This document shows positions 37,594 through 47,221 of a stretch of 64,000 nt of DNA, in pieces. The notes under the pieces are model-generated. The model had not been told where the DNA came from. It searched no databases and was given only the letters and a program-made list of their open reading frames with translations. The position numbers and the translations under genes are program-made. Each line of letters begins with the position of its first letter. Within the stretch, counting starts at the first letter, position 1. The stretch covers positions 7,246,635 through 7,310,634 of the forward strand of contig OZ026601.1 in assembly GCA_964020085.1 (NCBI GenBank), given 5' to 3'. The stretch is from Micromussa lordhowensis. Its lineage: Eukaryota; Cnidaria; Anthozoa; Scleractinia; Lobophylliidae.

Positions 37594-38545
37594 ATTGTTA
37601 AATATACTTCATTTCATCGGATTGGACTTCATGCCATTGAATCATACTTCGTTGTACAAGTGAGAATATGAAAGATCATATATTCAATAATGTCTTCATA
37701 TACTTCAAATCTACTACCGTTCCTGATCACGAATGCTGTCTTCTGATTGGCTACGCTACTCACTATCTATTCTGTTGTAGATGGAGAGTAGCGTAGAAGT
37801 GTGTGCTGGTCTGATGGAATAACGTTTGATTCAATGGCATGGCGTTAAACGGTCCAATGGCATGGAACTCAATTATACATTACATTTTTGTCCCAATTGC
37901 CCCTACACATTTTAAAGCTCAATTACCAGTAAATGAAAAACCTATGTCAACAACCTATGCAGTTATAGCTCGTTTCGAAACGGTTTTTTTATTCCGGTTA
38001 TAAGGTAGAAAGCTTAACCCTTTGACTCCTAGACTGCGTAGCAGTCGTTTTCTGATTTTTTCGGAAGGCGCGAGGTGCCGTAAGCGTGATCCTCGCGTGT
38101 GAAGCGCGCGAGCCTCACACGCCTTTCGTTCGAATATTAATTTCGTGTAATATATTGATATTTTATGTATTCTTATGTGCTGGTCACCGATTTATACCAG
38201 TCTATCAACCTTTGTTGATTGACTGACCGGTTTTCTTTTAACCAGGATAAATAAAGTTATTATTATTATTATTATTATTATTATTTACCGTCGCTTTTGT
38301 TCGCAAAAAATACGACTGTTTTGCAGCGTCTCTCTCCATTCTCCCTCGCCGTTTTTACATTCGCTCCAGACCGCTCCAGACCTTTCGTTCGAATATTTAC
38401 CGTCGCTCGCGTTCGCAAAAAATACGACTGTTTTGCAGTCTACAGTACAAGTGAGCAGGAGGTACACTTGGTGCAGGAATGTTAGGCCAGGGGCCTTGAG
38501 AAGCTCTGATTTGTGTCTTTTGAAGGGGTATCTTCCTGAATGACA

Positions 38546-39620
38546 CTATCTTTCACTTGGCCAGATTGGTGAAAGGCAGAAGATGGGGGTGGCACAGAAA
38601 CAGTCGGTCCTCAGTGGAGGAACAGTAGTAGGAACTACGGTGGGCGAGCCAGTAGGGTTCGCACTGTGAGTGGGTAATAGCCTTTCTGGGCCTGTATGAA
38701 GAACACGAAGTTGATCGCAGTGTAGCAGGAGCCTTTGCCGAAAATTTTTAGCGTGTTTAATACGGAAGGTATTACCCTCGAGGCATTTCACGACGATGAA
38801 GGGACCCTGCCAGCAACTCTGCAACTTAGTAGGATATCCAGGTCGAGGGGGAGCATACATCATAACAGAGTCCCCAACATGAAGTGTACTTGGCTCCTGA
38901 GGACCTCCAGCAACTCTCCTTTGCTTTGCTTGTAAGTCACGAGTGACAGCTCCAGAATGTGCTATTTTGAGACGCGAGGCCACTAGGTTGATGCCCACTG
39001 CTGGACTGTTTGCCGACGCTTTGGGGCAGTTGGTGCAAGAACCAGTCGGGGTGTGCGAGGGTAAATAGCCATAAGACAGGTAGAATGGTGAGTAACCAGT
39101 GGCACTGTGATCGTGATTCATGTAGTGAAACTGGACAAAGGGAATCTCTAAATCTCAATTATCATCACATTGGTTTGTTGTTTTCCGCAACATTTCTCCA
39201 ATGGTTCGGTTTAGTCTCTCAACGATTCCATTGGCTTGGGGATGTAGAGCTGTGATACGCTTCTTGTCAATGCTGAGTTTGTGGGCAATCGTGCTTAGAG
39301 CTTGATTGTCAAATTCACAGCCACGGTCTGACAATATTGACTCTGGGATACCACGTCGACAGAAAACATCCCGTATGAGAGCACTGGCTACAGTTTTGGC
39401 TGATTTGTCGGGAATGGGTATCATTTCCGCTGCATGAGTGAGCAAGTCCACTACAACTAAAAACATAGCGATTAACATTGTTGGTGGGTTTCTTTCCAAA
39501 GGGACCCTTGATATCCATTGCGATTTCTTGCCAAGGCTCTTGTGGCTGTGATGTAAGTAAAAGGTGTAGAAGGCCGGGAGGGGGCTGGGTGACTGGTCTA
39601 TTTTCAGGCCTCTCGCGCAC
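38546..39620 (-). pseudogene. Ty3/gypsy integrase remnant, frameshifted
   Basis: Minus-strand pieces in three frames together resemble the integrase core and C-terminus of a Ty3/gypsy element. The 5' piece (to about 39490) holds PWQEIAMDIKGPFG, the first catalytic Asp region. The middle piece (39155-39499) holds GIPESILSDRGCEFDN and HPQANGIVERLNRT, the second Asp and the Glu. The 3' piece (38546-39121) starts NHDHSATGYSPFYLSYG and continues into the post-core region. Frameshifts fall near 39490 and 39130. No reverse transcriptase, gag or LTR was found beside it, so this is a truncated, dead copy. It is distinct from the BEL/Pao element at the right end. Confidence 0.85.
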
Positions 39621-40395
39621 TGGTAAGGAAAAACATTAATTTTGTTTTTCTTTTTAATCTTTCGGTGAAATGATAACGTCAGTTAAAAATTAAGTCCGTG
39701 CTTGTGATTGGTCACTGAGGTTCCTGCGGGGGTCTGAATTCGCGGTAAATTCAAACTAAAAGTAGATCGGTCTGTGAAAACGCGTGACAGGAATATGGGA
39801 TAGTTGCACGCGCGCCTCTAGTGATGCGCTCTGGCCTGAGGCCTGTTTCTCGAAGGTCCCGAAAAGTTTTGCACCCGGAAAGCCATAGCAAAATCTCGAA
39901 GCTTATGATAACAGAGCTGTTTTATTCACGTCTTCTTCTAGTAATATTAACAGAGGTTCTCTTCACACAAGAAGTTTCAGGCGTATACAATTCTCCGCTT
40001 TCAGATACAGATGAACTAAAAATGGCTTTACGGGCCCGGGCTTTCGAGAAACGGGCCCCTGATGTTTAGGTGATTCCACAGTACTGCATTACGCATCCCT
40101 ACTGTGTATGCGCGCACGCAGATAATTCTCAAGTTTGTAGTATAATCGTAACTCCTGTTTAACTAACATGGTTTAAAATGCAAGTTCAGGGTCTGTTTTG
40201 TTTAACTTCTCTAATAAATTAATCCAATAAGTACTTTTCTTAGAATTTCTAGTGCTCCTTTCTGCTAACTAAGGTTAAGTAATGACAACCAGGCTCGATG
40301 GTCGTAATGACCCCCTAATTTTTATTGCATTTTTCTAATATACATAACATGATTACCAACTAGATGAAGTTTGAGAATTTTTTAATACTCTGATC

Positions 40396-40486
40396 TTGCT
40401 GGTTTTCAGTGTCACGCCATTCAAAATAAAAATCAAAACCGTTCAATTGCTGGTTTTCAGTGTCACGCCATTCAAAATAAAAATCG
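40396..40486 (+). repeat. Two 50-bp direct copies
   Basis: TTGCTGGTTTTCAGTGTCAC with the following GCCATTCAAAATAAAAATC occurs at 40396 and 40446, nearly identical. Intergenic. Confidence 0.8.
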
Positions 40487-41038
40487 TTTTATTGATGTTT
40501 CTGAGTTCTTGGAGGCTGTTTAGAGCCATTTCGGCGAGTTTTACTTTCTGGCGGTTTGCTTCCCATTTTTGTGGAATTTTCGGAGCTTAGAGTTCGGGCC
40601 GTTTGGCGAGTGACCAGCAGTGATCGAGTTGCCAGCCTTTGGTTTTTCTTTAAGGGAAGCATATTATATATTTCTTTAAGGGAAGCAATTTTTTGCCTCT
40701 TCGCGGAAAAAAATGAATAGACTAATATGCTGATCCTCAGTTGATATGGTCCTCCTACGCTGACGCTCTGAGGGTTCGTCAAGCAATATTCCTCACCCCC
40801 CCCCCCCCCCTAAAACTGGAAGCTTGCGTGACGATGCCAGTTAATTATTATAGCGTATGAAATACACAACCTAAACAACAACAATCTTTATTCGTGCACA
40901 GAAAAGTTTAACAGTTAAAACTAAATACAATAAGAATGTTACAAAAGTAAAGAGCACAGTCTCTTAGAATTAGCTAAAGCTAATCGAGCTAAGCTGCTGG
41001 GCAAAGTAGAAATAAAATTGCAAACTACAGAACATTGG

Positions 41039-41110
41039 ACACCTCGTTCCCAGGCTCTCTCTCCTCTGCTCAACGAGGGAGACAGAGGAGAGAGATCGTG
41101 GGAACGAGGT
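41039..41110. repeat. Hairpin upstream of the helicase gene
   Basis: ACCTCGTTCCCAGGCTCTCT pairs with AGAGAGATCGTGGGAACGAGGT across a short CAACGAG loop. About 140 bp before the helicase start codon. Confidence 0.7.
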
Positions 41111-41248
41111 TGTGAACTACAGAGCATTGCACTGCATGACGGGAAAAATAATCAATGTATGAAGAAGCGAGCACGTGGGACTTTCATACTGCGAATGTGC
41201 TGAGTAATCGAGTGCTTTGGCATCAGTTATAGCATCCGAAAGATCGAG

Positions 41249-42526
41249 ATGGCGTTCCAGGAACAATTGCCTACATTTAATTATCATGGTGCATCAGTCG
41301 TGGAAAATTCCAAGGACAAGCTGTTGGCTCCTCAATCTGAAGCACTCAATCGGCTTCAGCAGTTCTTTGAACAAAATCGATCAGGACGCATTGGTCTGGT
41401 CTCCATGCCCACAGGTTCCGGAAAAACTGGAGTTATCAGTTGCCTGCCCTACTTCTTGGGGCAATGTAGAGATACAGAAACACGCAAGCCGTTACACTTG
41501 TTCAACAAACCTGTGTTGGTCGTTGCGCCAGATCTAACGATAGCAGAACAACTTGAAAGAAAGTTAACTGTATCTGCGGATGCACAAGGACAGAATTTTC
41601 TCCTGGAGAGAAATATAATACCACCAGATGCTCAGTTTGCATTGCCAATCGGAGTGAAGATCAAAGAAACAACACACCTCGAAAACCCCGAGTTCCTCGG
41701 CAAACAGGACATTGTTATCACCAACGTGCACAAGTTTCTTTACGAGAACAGTTTACCCGACGACTTTTTCAAGCTAGTAGTTGTCGACGAAGCTCATCAC
41801 CATCCATCAAGCATGTGGCGAAGAATTGTTGACAAGTGTAAAGGTCATGCAATGGTGGCGTTTTTCACTGCAACACCATTTAGAGGTGATAAGAAGCCAG
41901 TGCTGAGAGATGAAGATGGTGAATCAGTTTACCATCTGTCTCTTGAAGATGCAAGAACCAACAGAATAATTCGCAGGATAAATTGGTGTCAAGTTTCCCT
42001 TGACGAACCGGTCACCAGCACTAGGCGTTTATATCAACTTCTCCTTCAGAAAGTTAAGACCATCCAAGAAACAAAGAATATTGAAAATCCCTTACCTGGG
42101 AACACTCCTCACATGGCCATTGCCATTACCCCGAATATACACGAAGCAAAGGAAGTGGCAAAAATATGGAATGAAATTTGGGGCAGCCATGATTCTGCAA
42201 TAGCTTACCACTCGGATCAAAAGCCAGAGAAGAAAAAACGGCTTATGAAAAGAATACTAAACAACGAGGTGAAGCTTGTGGTGGTTGTGGAGATGCTTCT
42301 AGAGGGATTTGACCATCCGCCCATCAGCATAGCGGCAATTCTGACGAAAATTGTGTCAAAGTTGAAGTTTACACAGTTTGTTGGGAGAGCTCAAAGAATT
42401 GTTCGTGGTCAAGGGTGCCCTGAGTCAAGAGAAATATTTGCAGATCTCGTTACCCATAGTCACTTCCAACAGCTGCAAAACTATGTCGCATATGAAGAGG
42501 CATTACTTATTACTCCAGATGATTGA
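41249..42526 (+). CDS. Superfamily-2 DEAH helicase, intronless, bacterial-style
   Basis: 425-aa predicted ATP-dependent nucleic-acid helicase or translocase. Motif I PTGSGKT (54-60), Ia VLVVAPDLTIAEQ (89-101), II DEAH (180-183), III FTATP (206-210), V VVVEMLLEGFDHPP (344-358), VI QFVGRAQR (376-383). The compact two-domain form, with little else before motif I or after motif VI, resembles ResIII/DEAD-like helicases of bacteria, phages and large DNA viruses more than the long animal helicases. Natural partner and substrate are not evident. One uninterrupted exon among intron-rich neighbours. Start: ATG at 41249 is the first in the frame and is followed by a plausible N-terminus. A poly(A) signal AATAAA lies at 42603-42608, 77 bp after the stop, which argues that the gene is expressed. 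Alternative: a retrocopy of a host helicase. Confidence 0.85.
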   Translation: MAFQEQLPTFNYHGASVVENSKDKLLAPQSEALNRLQQFFEQNRSGRIGLVSMPTGSGKTGVISCLPYFLGQCRDTETRKPLHLFNKPVLVVAPDLTIAEQLERKLTVSADAQGQNFLLERNIIPPDAQFALPIGVKIKETTHLENPEFLGKQDIVITNVHKFLYENSLPDDFFKLVVVDEAHHHPSSMWRRIVDKCKGHAMVAFFTATPFRGDKKPVLRDEDGESVYHLSLEDARTNRIIRRINWCQVSLDEPVTSTRRLYQLLLQKVKTIQETKNIENPLPGNTPHMAIAITPNIHEAKEVAKIWNEIWGSHDSAIAYHSDQKPEKKKRLMKRILNNEVKLVVVVEMLLEGFDHPPISIAAILTKIVSKLKFTQFVGRAQRIVRGQGCPESREIFADLVTHSHFQQLQNYVAYEEALLITPDD

Positions 42527-42566
42527 CACTCGATCTGACAGTTAACCATGGAAACAGCTCGAAACT

Positions 42567-43648
42567 TTGGTGTAGAAAAGATTTTGTTGGTAGAATTTTG
42601 CCAATAAACTTGAGCTCTTAGCAGTTTATATACCTTATTTTGTGCTTTTAGGCCCTGGTGAAATGCCATACTTTTCGAGACAATCAAATTCAGTTGGACT
42701 GAACCTCCCCCATTTTTGTGGCTGCCTTCTCCAGTCATAAAAATTATTGAGGGTTGATAGGTTTCTATTAGAATGTTATTATTGAATTTTTTTGTGTTTA
42801 TCTAAGTGCTGAGAGATTTGAAAGTGTTTTAAATTTTAAATGATTTTTTAACTACTTTTTATTTTTTTACATGATTATTAATAATTATTATTAGCTGGTA
42901 GGATTTTGTTTAAATTAAATAGCCAAAAGAGCTAATAAGTAATAAAGTTGGTAGCTGAGCCATTGCTCATTTTTATTTAGCTGAAGGTTATACATGAGCT
43001 GTACCCAAAATGTCCTGAAATAATTTTCAAGTTTGTGCAAAAATGTTCTACTCGATATTGATTTTCCTCCAATTTTTACTGCAAATGCACAAGATTGTTA
43101 AAGTAGCAATGGCCATCTGCTCTGGTGTAGAAAAAATTTTGTTGGCAGAATTTTGCACATAAAATTTAGCCCTTAGCAGTTTATATACCTTATTTTGTGG
43201 TTTTAGGCTCTGGTGAAATGCCATACTTTTCGAGACAATCAAATTCAGTTGGACTGTACTTCCACCATTTCTGTGGCTGCCTTCTCCAGCCATAAAAATT
43301 ATTGAGGGTCGATAGGTTTGTATTATAATATTATTATTGAATTTTTGTGTGGTTATCTAAGTGCTGAGAGATTTGAAAGTGTTTTAAATTTTAAATGATT
43401 TTTTAACTACTTTTTATTTTTTACGACATGATTATTAATAATTATTATTAGCTGGTAGGATTTTGTTTAAATTAAATAGCCAAAAGAGTTAATAAGTGAT
43501 AAAGTTAGTAGCTGAGCCATTGCTGAAGAAGGTTATAGCAGCACCCAAAATGTCCTGAAATAATTTTTAAGTTTGTGCAAAAATGTTCTACTTGATTGAT
43601 TTTCTTCAAATTTTTACTGCAAACGCACAAGATTGTTGCCATCTGCTC
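42567..43648 (+). repeat. Tandem duplication of the helicase 3' flank, two units of about 540 bp
   Basis: The stretch starting TGGTGTAGAAAA at 42567 recurs at about 43121 with high identity over its whole length, including the shared TGAGAGATTTGAAAGTG and ATTATTAATAATTATTATTAG segments, up to about 43648. The second copy lacks about 25 bp in places. It does not include the helicase coding region, so only the 3' flank was copied. Confidence 0.85.
42603..42608 (+). terminator. Poly(A) signal of the helicase gene
   Basis: AATAAA 77 bp after the helicase stop. It is inside the first unit of a tandem duplication; the second unit has a changed version (ACATAAAA) at the same place. Confidence 0.5.
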
Positions 43649-43935
43649 TACCAAATCACATCCTAATAGCATAGGGCTGGTTTTTGTGTGGATCGCAAGC
43701 TCATGTCAGGTAAACTTGTAAACAGGGCCGGGTTGTTCAGAAGCCGGTTAATCCTAACCATGGATTTTATAAGTTATAAAAGTTAACCGAAGTATGAATG
43801 TTTCTTGTATACAAATGTTTTTCACTGCTTTTGTTTTGAGGACCTTGAGATTATTCAAACTCAAAACAGAAGGCCAAACAACATAAATTGAACAGACCCA
43901 TATAAAAAGACCCATATAAAACAGACCCACATAAA

Positions 43936-44212
43936 AAGACCCATATATTCAGAAAGAGCACTCTGAGTTTTACAAAATCGTTAAGTTTCGTGTTAAGTGG
44001 GCCAATATTGAACAAGATACAGCCATTCAAAAACTTCAAAATTTGCAAAGAAATGTATGGATTTCCGGACAAGTGTCCGGCAATCCATACATTTGTTACT
44101 AAATTTTTAAGTGTTTGAGTGGCTGTATCTTGTTCAATATTGACCTAATTAACACGAAACACGAAACGGATTTTGTAAAACTCATAGTGCTCTTTATGAA
44201 TATATGGGTCTT
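43936..44212. repeat. Large perfect-type hairpin, about 275 bp
   Basis: AAGACCCATATATTCA..GAGCAC pairs with GTGCTCTTTATGAATATATGGGTCTT at the other end; the arms include GGCTGTATCTTGTTCAATATTG and meet at the central GGACAAGTGTCC. Only small bulges. Intergenic between the helicase gene and AAAS. Confidence 0.85.
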
Positions 44213-44709
44213 GTGTTGTTAATCCCATAATACACAGACTCATACCCAGGCCCTCACGGTATGAAATCTGGCAATTACATAAAACCCATCCCTTTCCCTT
44301 GCACCAACTTATTCCCCCCCCTGCCACACACACAAATTCCCTTTCCCTTACACCATGGCTGATCCACCTTATTCCCCCAAAACCACACCCCCACTTTGCA
44401 TCCCCACTTTTCCCTTAAACTGCCTTTTCAGTGATCCCACCTGATTCCCCACTTTTGTGCACTTTTTCCAATTTTCTCAAGCTTTTGTTGGCGGCTATCT
44501 TAAATGAATTTTGCACCTCCTTTTCAACAAGCCACTTTAAAAGGAAGGCCCTCATTTTCATGGTGTGAAAGGTCCAATCACCTTTTTGTAAAACAGCATT
44601 CGACTGTTGTTGTTGTTAAGAGAACCTGATTAAAAATTCATGTTTTGACGTCATCGTCATGTGTCGCATCAGCTTTTTGTTTACTCTCTCAACTGAGGAA
44701 GTATCCCCT

Positions 44710-44895
44710 ACCATGATGTCATCCGATAGAGGGGTAGGGGGTATCGGGTATCCTGTTTCCATGATGTCATCCAATAGAAGGGGAGGGGGTATCGGGTCAC
44801 CCTTTCCATGACGTCAGCCCATAGAGGGGGAGGGGGTATCCCCCGTTCCATGACGTCAACCCACCCAAGAGGAGTATCCCCTATGACGTCAGCCT
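44710..44895 (+). repeat. Minisatellite of CRE (TGACGTCA) units
   Basis: Units start at about 44711, 44759, 44806, 44848 and 44881 with shrinking spacing (48, 47, 42, 33). Each has ATGATGTCA or the perfect palindrome TGACGTCA (44809, 44851, 44884; another at 44647), then ATAGAGGGGGAGGGGGTATC. Intergenic, about 1 kb after the AAAS polyadenylation site. Confidence 0.7.
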
Positions 44896-44899
44896 AGCA

Positions 44900-45120
44900 C
44901 CACTTTTCCCTTGCCCCTCCTTTTCAGTGCACCACCATAGATGGGGTATCCCCGATTTTTATGCTCTCCTGAGAGGGATATCCCCCTTGCTGCCTTTCTG
45001 CCCACATTTTTCTTGCCCCACCTTTTTACTCACTTTTCTCTTACACCACCTTTTCAGTGCACAGCCATAAAGTTTCCCTTGCCCCTCTTTTTCAGTACAT
45101 CACCTTATGCACCACTCTTA
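44900..45120 (+). repeat. Pyrimidine-rich degenerate repeat (CACCTTTTCAGTGCA)
   Basis: CTTGCCCC(A/T)CCTTTTCAGTGC and CTTTTCCCTTGC recur five or more times; an upstream part lies at 44290-44470. No gene recognised. Intergenic. Confidence 0.5.
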
Positions 45121-45825
45121 GGCTCCGATTTTCCCATTTTGAATAATTAAAAAGAAGAGTTCATCCGGCTAATTTGGCCCCTGTACTACTACTCAGTGGT
45201 AATATATTTTTAACAAATTTTAGTAGCTGGGCATCTCAAAACATAATTTAATGTATAATCACAATAACCAATAACAGCAGACATAGACAAGGTAAAGAAT
45301 TGAACCAAATAAAAAGAAAGACCATGTGCTGGAAAAGACAAAGGAAAAGTATGGGTTAGTTTTTTTGTATAATATGATTGACATACAAGTTTGAATATTC
45401 ACCAATCAGTGGGTTGCATTTTGGTTCTGATTTTACTTGCTAGTGTTAATAGTAATTTTTAGACACTCAACTGAAAACTGTCCTTATAAGGCACACCAAG
45501 AAGTGTAAAAATAATATTTTAGTATTGATAAATGCTCCTTTGAGAGTGTAAAAAAACATCCATTTACGTTTTGACAATCATTGTTAATAAAGCTGTAGAT
45601 GAAATAATCAGTGAATAATGTGTCTATGTGTGTTGTGTAGTGATTCTAAACACAACCAAACAACTGAGCTATGAAGGCAGATACTGAAAGCAAAACTGTG
45701 ATGGCATTACTTCATTTTGCTTAATGCAAGCAGTTCATGTCATTTAATTATTTCAGGATGCATAAAGTGGTTGAAAGCTTATTGTAAATAAACAATTTTT
45801 AGACCAAAGAAAGCTTTGGTTGGTA

Positions 45826-45831
45826 TTTATT
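45826..45831 (-). terminator. Poly(A) signal of AAAS
   Basis: TTTATT on the plus strand reads AATAAA on the minus strand, about 100 bp after the aladin stop codon. Confidence 0.5.
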
Positions 45832-45929
45832 GAAATGAGAACACATTTTTTTCTTTTACAAAATACTATTCATAATTTAGACAATACCCTCTGTAGAAGT
45901 TTCTTTTATGTTTTCATAAGTTAATGTGA

Positions 45930-47188
45930 TCACAAACTATTTGCAATTGTTCCATTTTTAAACTGACTTGGAGAGCCAATATGAGAAGATGGGGTGAATA
46001 GAAGTGGGATGAAGGAGACACTGCCATCTGACCAACACTGAAAAAAAACAGTTAAAAATGAATTAATTTGTTTTTCATGTGATGGAGTTTTGTGGAATCG
46101 TAAATCAATTATCCCTTGTGTGGACACGAGAGTTACATTTTTTCGTTTTTCTTGATTACCTTTTCTTGTTTGTTTTTTGTTGTTGTTGTTGTTGTTCTAG
46201 GTTAATTTTTGCCTTCGTTTATGTGCAGTTTTTAAAATGCAAATTAATTTTTTCACATTGTGTTATGTAATCATGTATTGTTTATTATGTAACCTCGTCA
46301 AGTCTATTCTTTTGATTTAAAATTCCATTTTTAAAAGCGTTGTAGTTGTTTAGTTGTGTTCAGCCATTGTCAGTTCCGGAGTGCCGCACAGATCTTGTAA
46401 GTAATCTTGTTACGCCGAGGACATAGTCAGCCAGCGTCTTAAATTCGGGAGCGCATTCCTTTGGATTTCTTGGGAGTCAAAAATTGCCTTGTTTTTTTTA
46501 ACTTTCCCGTATCCCGAGCCCATCCCAAAAAAATTTTGTGATTTTTATTGGCTGCAATTACGAATCACGTGCAAGTCAGGTTGGATTGCACCATTCAAGC
46601 AACCATTCAAGCAGGAAAAAGTTACTTCGTCAGCAAATAAAGCTGCGTAGAGTGATAAAGTGGAGGTAAGTGTTTGACATTTACATCGGATAATTGGTTT
46701 GTTATTTTGATTCGTTTTGAAATTGTGTGGTTAAACGTGAATAGCTGCACAGAGTGTGGTCTTTGAAACTGTGGTTAATAATTTGTCACCGAACCAACGA
46801 GTTCATAAGCAAGTTCCCAGTCGTCGAACCAACAGGTTCACCATATCTAATCGAACCAACGAGTTCATTGATAATAAAAGCTGTGAGTAGCCACTTGTAG
46901 ACTTGTTGAACGAGTACACTTGTTGTGAAAAACTATTCAACACGAAATAAATATTGAAGCAATTTTAACACACTGCAATTGAGAGTACGGATATCGAAAA
47001 GTTGAGTCAAAGTACTCAGGTGTTGAAGCTATCGCTGTTGAATCGCACAATATTCTACTGCTTTGATGTGAAGTATATATGAAATAATTCATATATTTGA
47101 ACTGCGGTTATAGATGAAAGTGAAGAATGATCATCGCAGTGAATTTTCCAATTTAAGCAGTTGGAAAGAAGAAGCCTGAAAAAAGTCA

Positions 47189-47221
<33 letters not shown>

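Larger units (their letters stand above)
35278..38026. repeat. Nested inverted-repeat cluster
   Basis: Outer arms 35278-35590 (with an ~85-bp insert after position 35335) and 37825-38026 share AATTGGGACAAAAATGTAAT and TTTAAAATGTG(G/T)AGGGG in opposite orientation. Inside are at least three smaller elements: hairpins at 35764-35868 and 35985-36177, and the pair at 36389-37593. No coding sequence. Between the aquaporin gene and the gypsy remnant. Confidence 0.7.
39621..41248. other. Intergenic, gypsy remnant to helicase
   Basis: The 50-bp double repeat, a C-run at 40796-40810, the hairpin at 41039, and otherwise no recognisable gene. The ORF at 39821-40069 has no known pattern. A helicase promoter would lie in 41110-41248, but no motif was recognised. 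Confidence 0.5.
43650..45929. other. Intergenic between helicase duplication and AAAS
   Basis: Holds the 275-bp hairpin, the CRE minisatellite and the CACCTTTTC repeat, then 800 bp AT-rich DNA with no gene recognised, up to the AAAS 3' end. Helicase and AAAS are convergent. Confidence 0.5.

Noticed and set aside
37358..37594. Pro-rich ORF starting GDSRKYPYPTTGG
   Set aside because: It lies across the inverted end of the G-rich repeat and contains no domain.
39821..40069. ORF between the gypsy remnant and helicase
   Set aside because: No recognisable domain, splice pattern or repeat; a chance open frame of 82 codons.
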